NCBI GenBank assembly: GCA_030632865.1
Contig: DAOVTY010000210.1
Coordinates: 1 to 5,769, forward strand
Reading direction: 5' to 3'
Origin: Bacteroidota bacterium
Lineage (GTDB): Bacteria > Bacteroidota > Bacteroidia > Bacteroidales > Prolixibacteraceae
Length of the DNA: 5,769 bases
The notes under the pieces are model-generated. The model made no database searches. It was not told the DNA's origin and worked only from the letters and a program-made list of their open reading frames with translations. Position numbers and translations under genes: made by a program. Of the stretch, positions 5,749-5,769 are shown in pieces (the stretch's first letter is position 1; every line of letters starts with the position of its first letter).

Positions 5749-5769
5749 AAAGGCTGTCAGTGGACAGCC
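5747..5769. terminator. Strong intrinsic-terminator hairpin at the right edge
   Basis: GGCTGTC (5752-5758) and GACAGCC (5763-5769) form a perfect 7-bp GC-rich stem around the tetraloop AGTG. Five A precede it (5747-5751), so on the minus strand the stem is followed by TTTTT and reads as a complete rho-independent terminator for a gene to the right. If T follows base 5769, it is bidirectional and would also end the plus-strand transcript from 5605-5612. The window stops exactly at the end of the stem, so the plus-strand T-run cannot be seen. Confidence 0.75.

Overview
The window is AT-rich and looks like chromosomal DNA from a Bacteroidota bacterium. Three things point there. Several intergenic regions carry the phylum's promoter -7 box (TAnnTTTG). 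Starts lack clear Shine-Dalgarno sequences. The gene families are also typical: a BlaI repressor paired with an M56 antirepressor, a DUF2752 membrane protein, a GHL10 glycoside hydrolase with a signal peptide, and a BadF-type sugar kinase paired with MurQ. I cannot place it below phylum level.

Left part (1-1749). A minus-strand two-gene unit encodes a BlaI/MecI-family repressor (1110-1469) and, overlapping it by one base, an M56/BlaR1-type membrane zinc peptidase that runs off the left edge (1-1110, 370 codons visible). The upstream region holds three head-to-tail 20-bp repeats (1531-1590), each built around a partial or perfect AACTGA/TCAGTT dyad. The first repeat fills exactly the gap between a -33 TTG and a perfect -7 box, so this is very likely an autorepressed promoter. 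Beyond it lie a short, more GC-rich 'CTCTGCGTCTC'-like stretch and a likely promoter for the next gene.

Middle (1750-3694). A small three-helix DUF2752 membrane protein on the plus strand converges, 37 bp apart, with a secreted 502-residue GHL10 glycoside hydrolase carrying a C-terminal fibronectin-III-like domain on the minus strand.

Right part (3695-5769). Divergent from the hydrolase, a probable N-acetylmuramic acid kinase (MurK-like, BadF family) and MurQ etherase lie one base apart. The inferred logic is cell-wall sugar salvage: the hydrolase acts on glycan outside the cytoplasm, the kinase makes MurNAc-6-phosphate, and MurQ removes the lactyl ether to give GlcNAc-6-phosphate. No transporter is visible. 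The last ~320 bp hold no conventional gene. They do contain a perfect -7 box (5605-5612), two hairpins, a possible 17-codon hydrophobic ORF (5695-5748) and a strong terminator-type hairpin that ends exactly at the window edge. Together these could be an undescribed small RNA or micro-peptide gene, and they are the most speculative part of this annotation.
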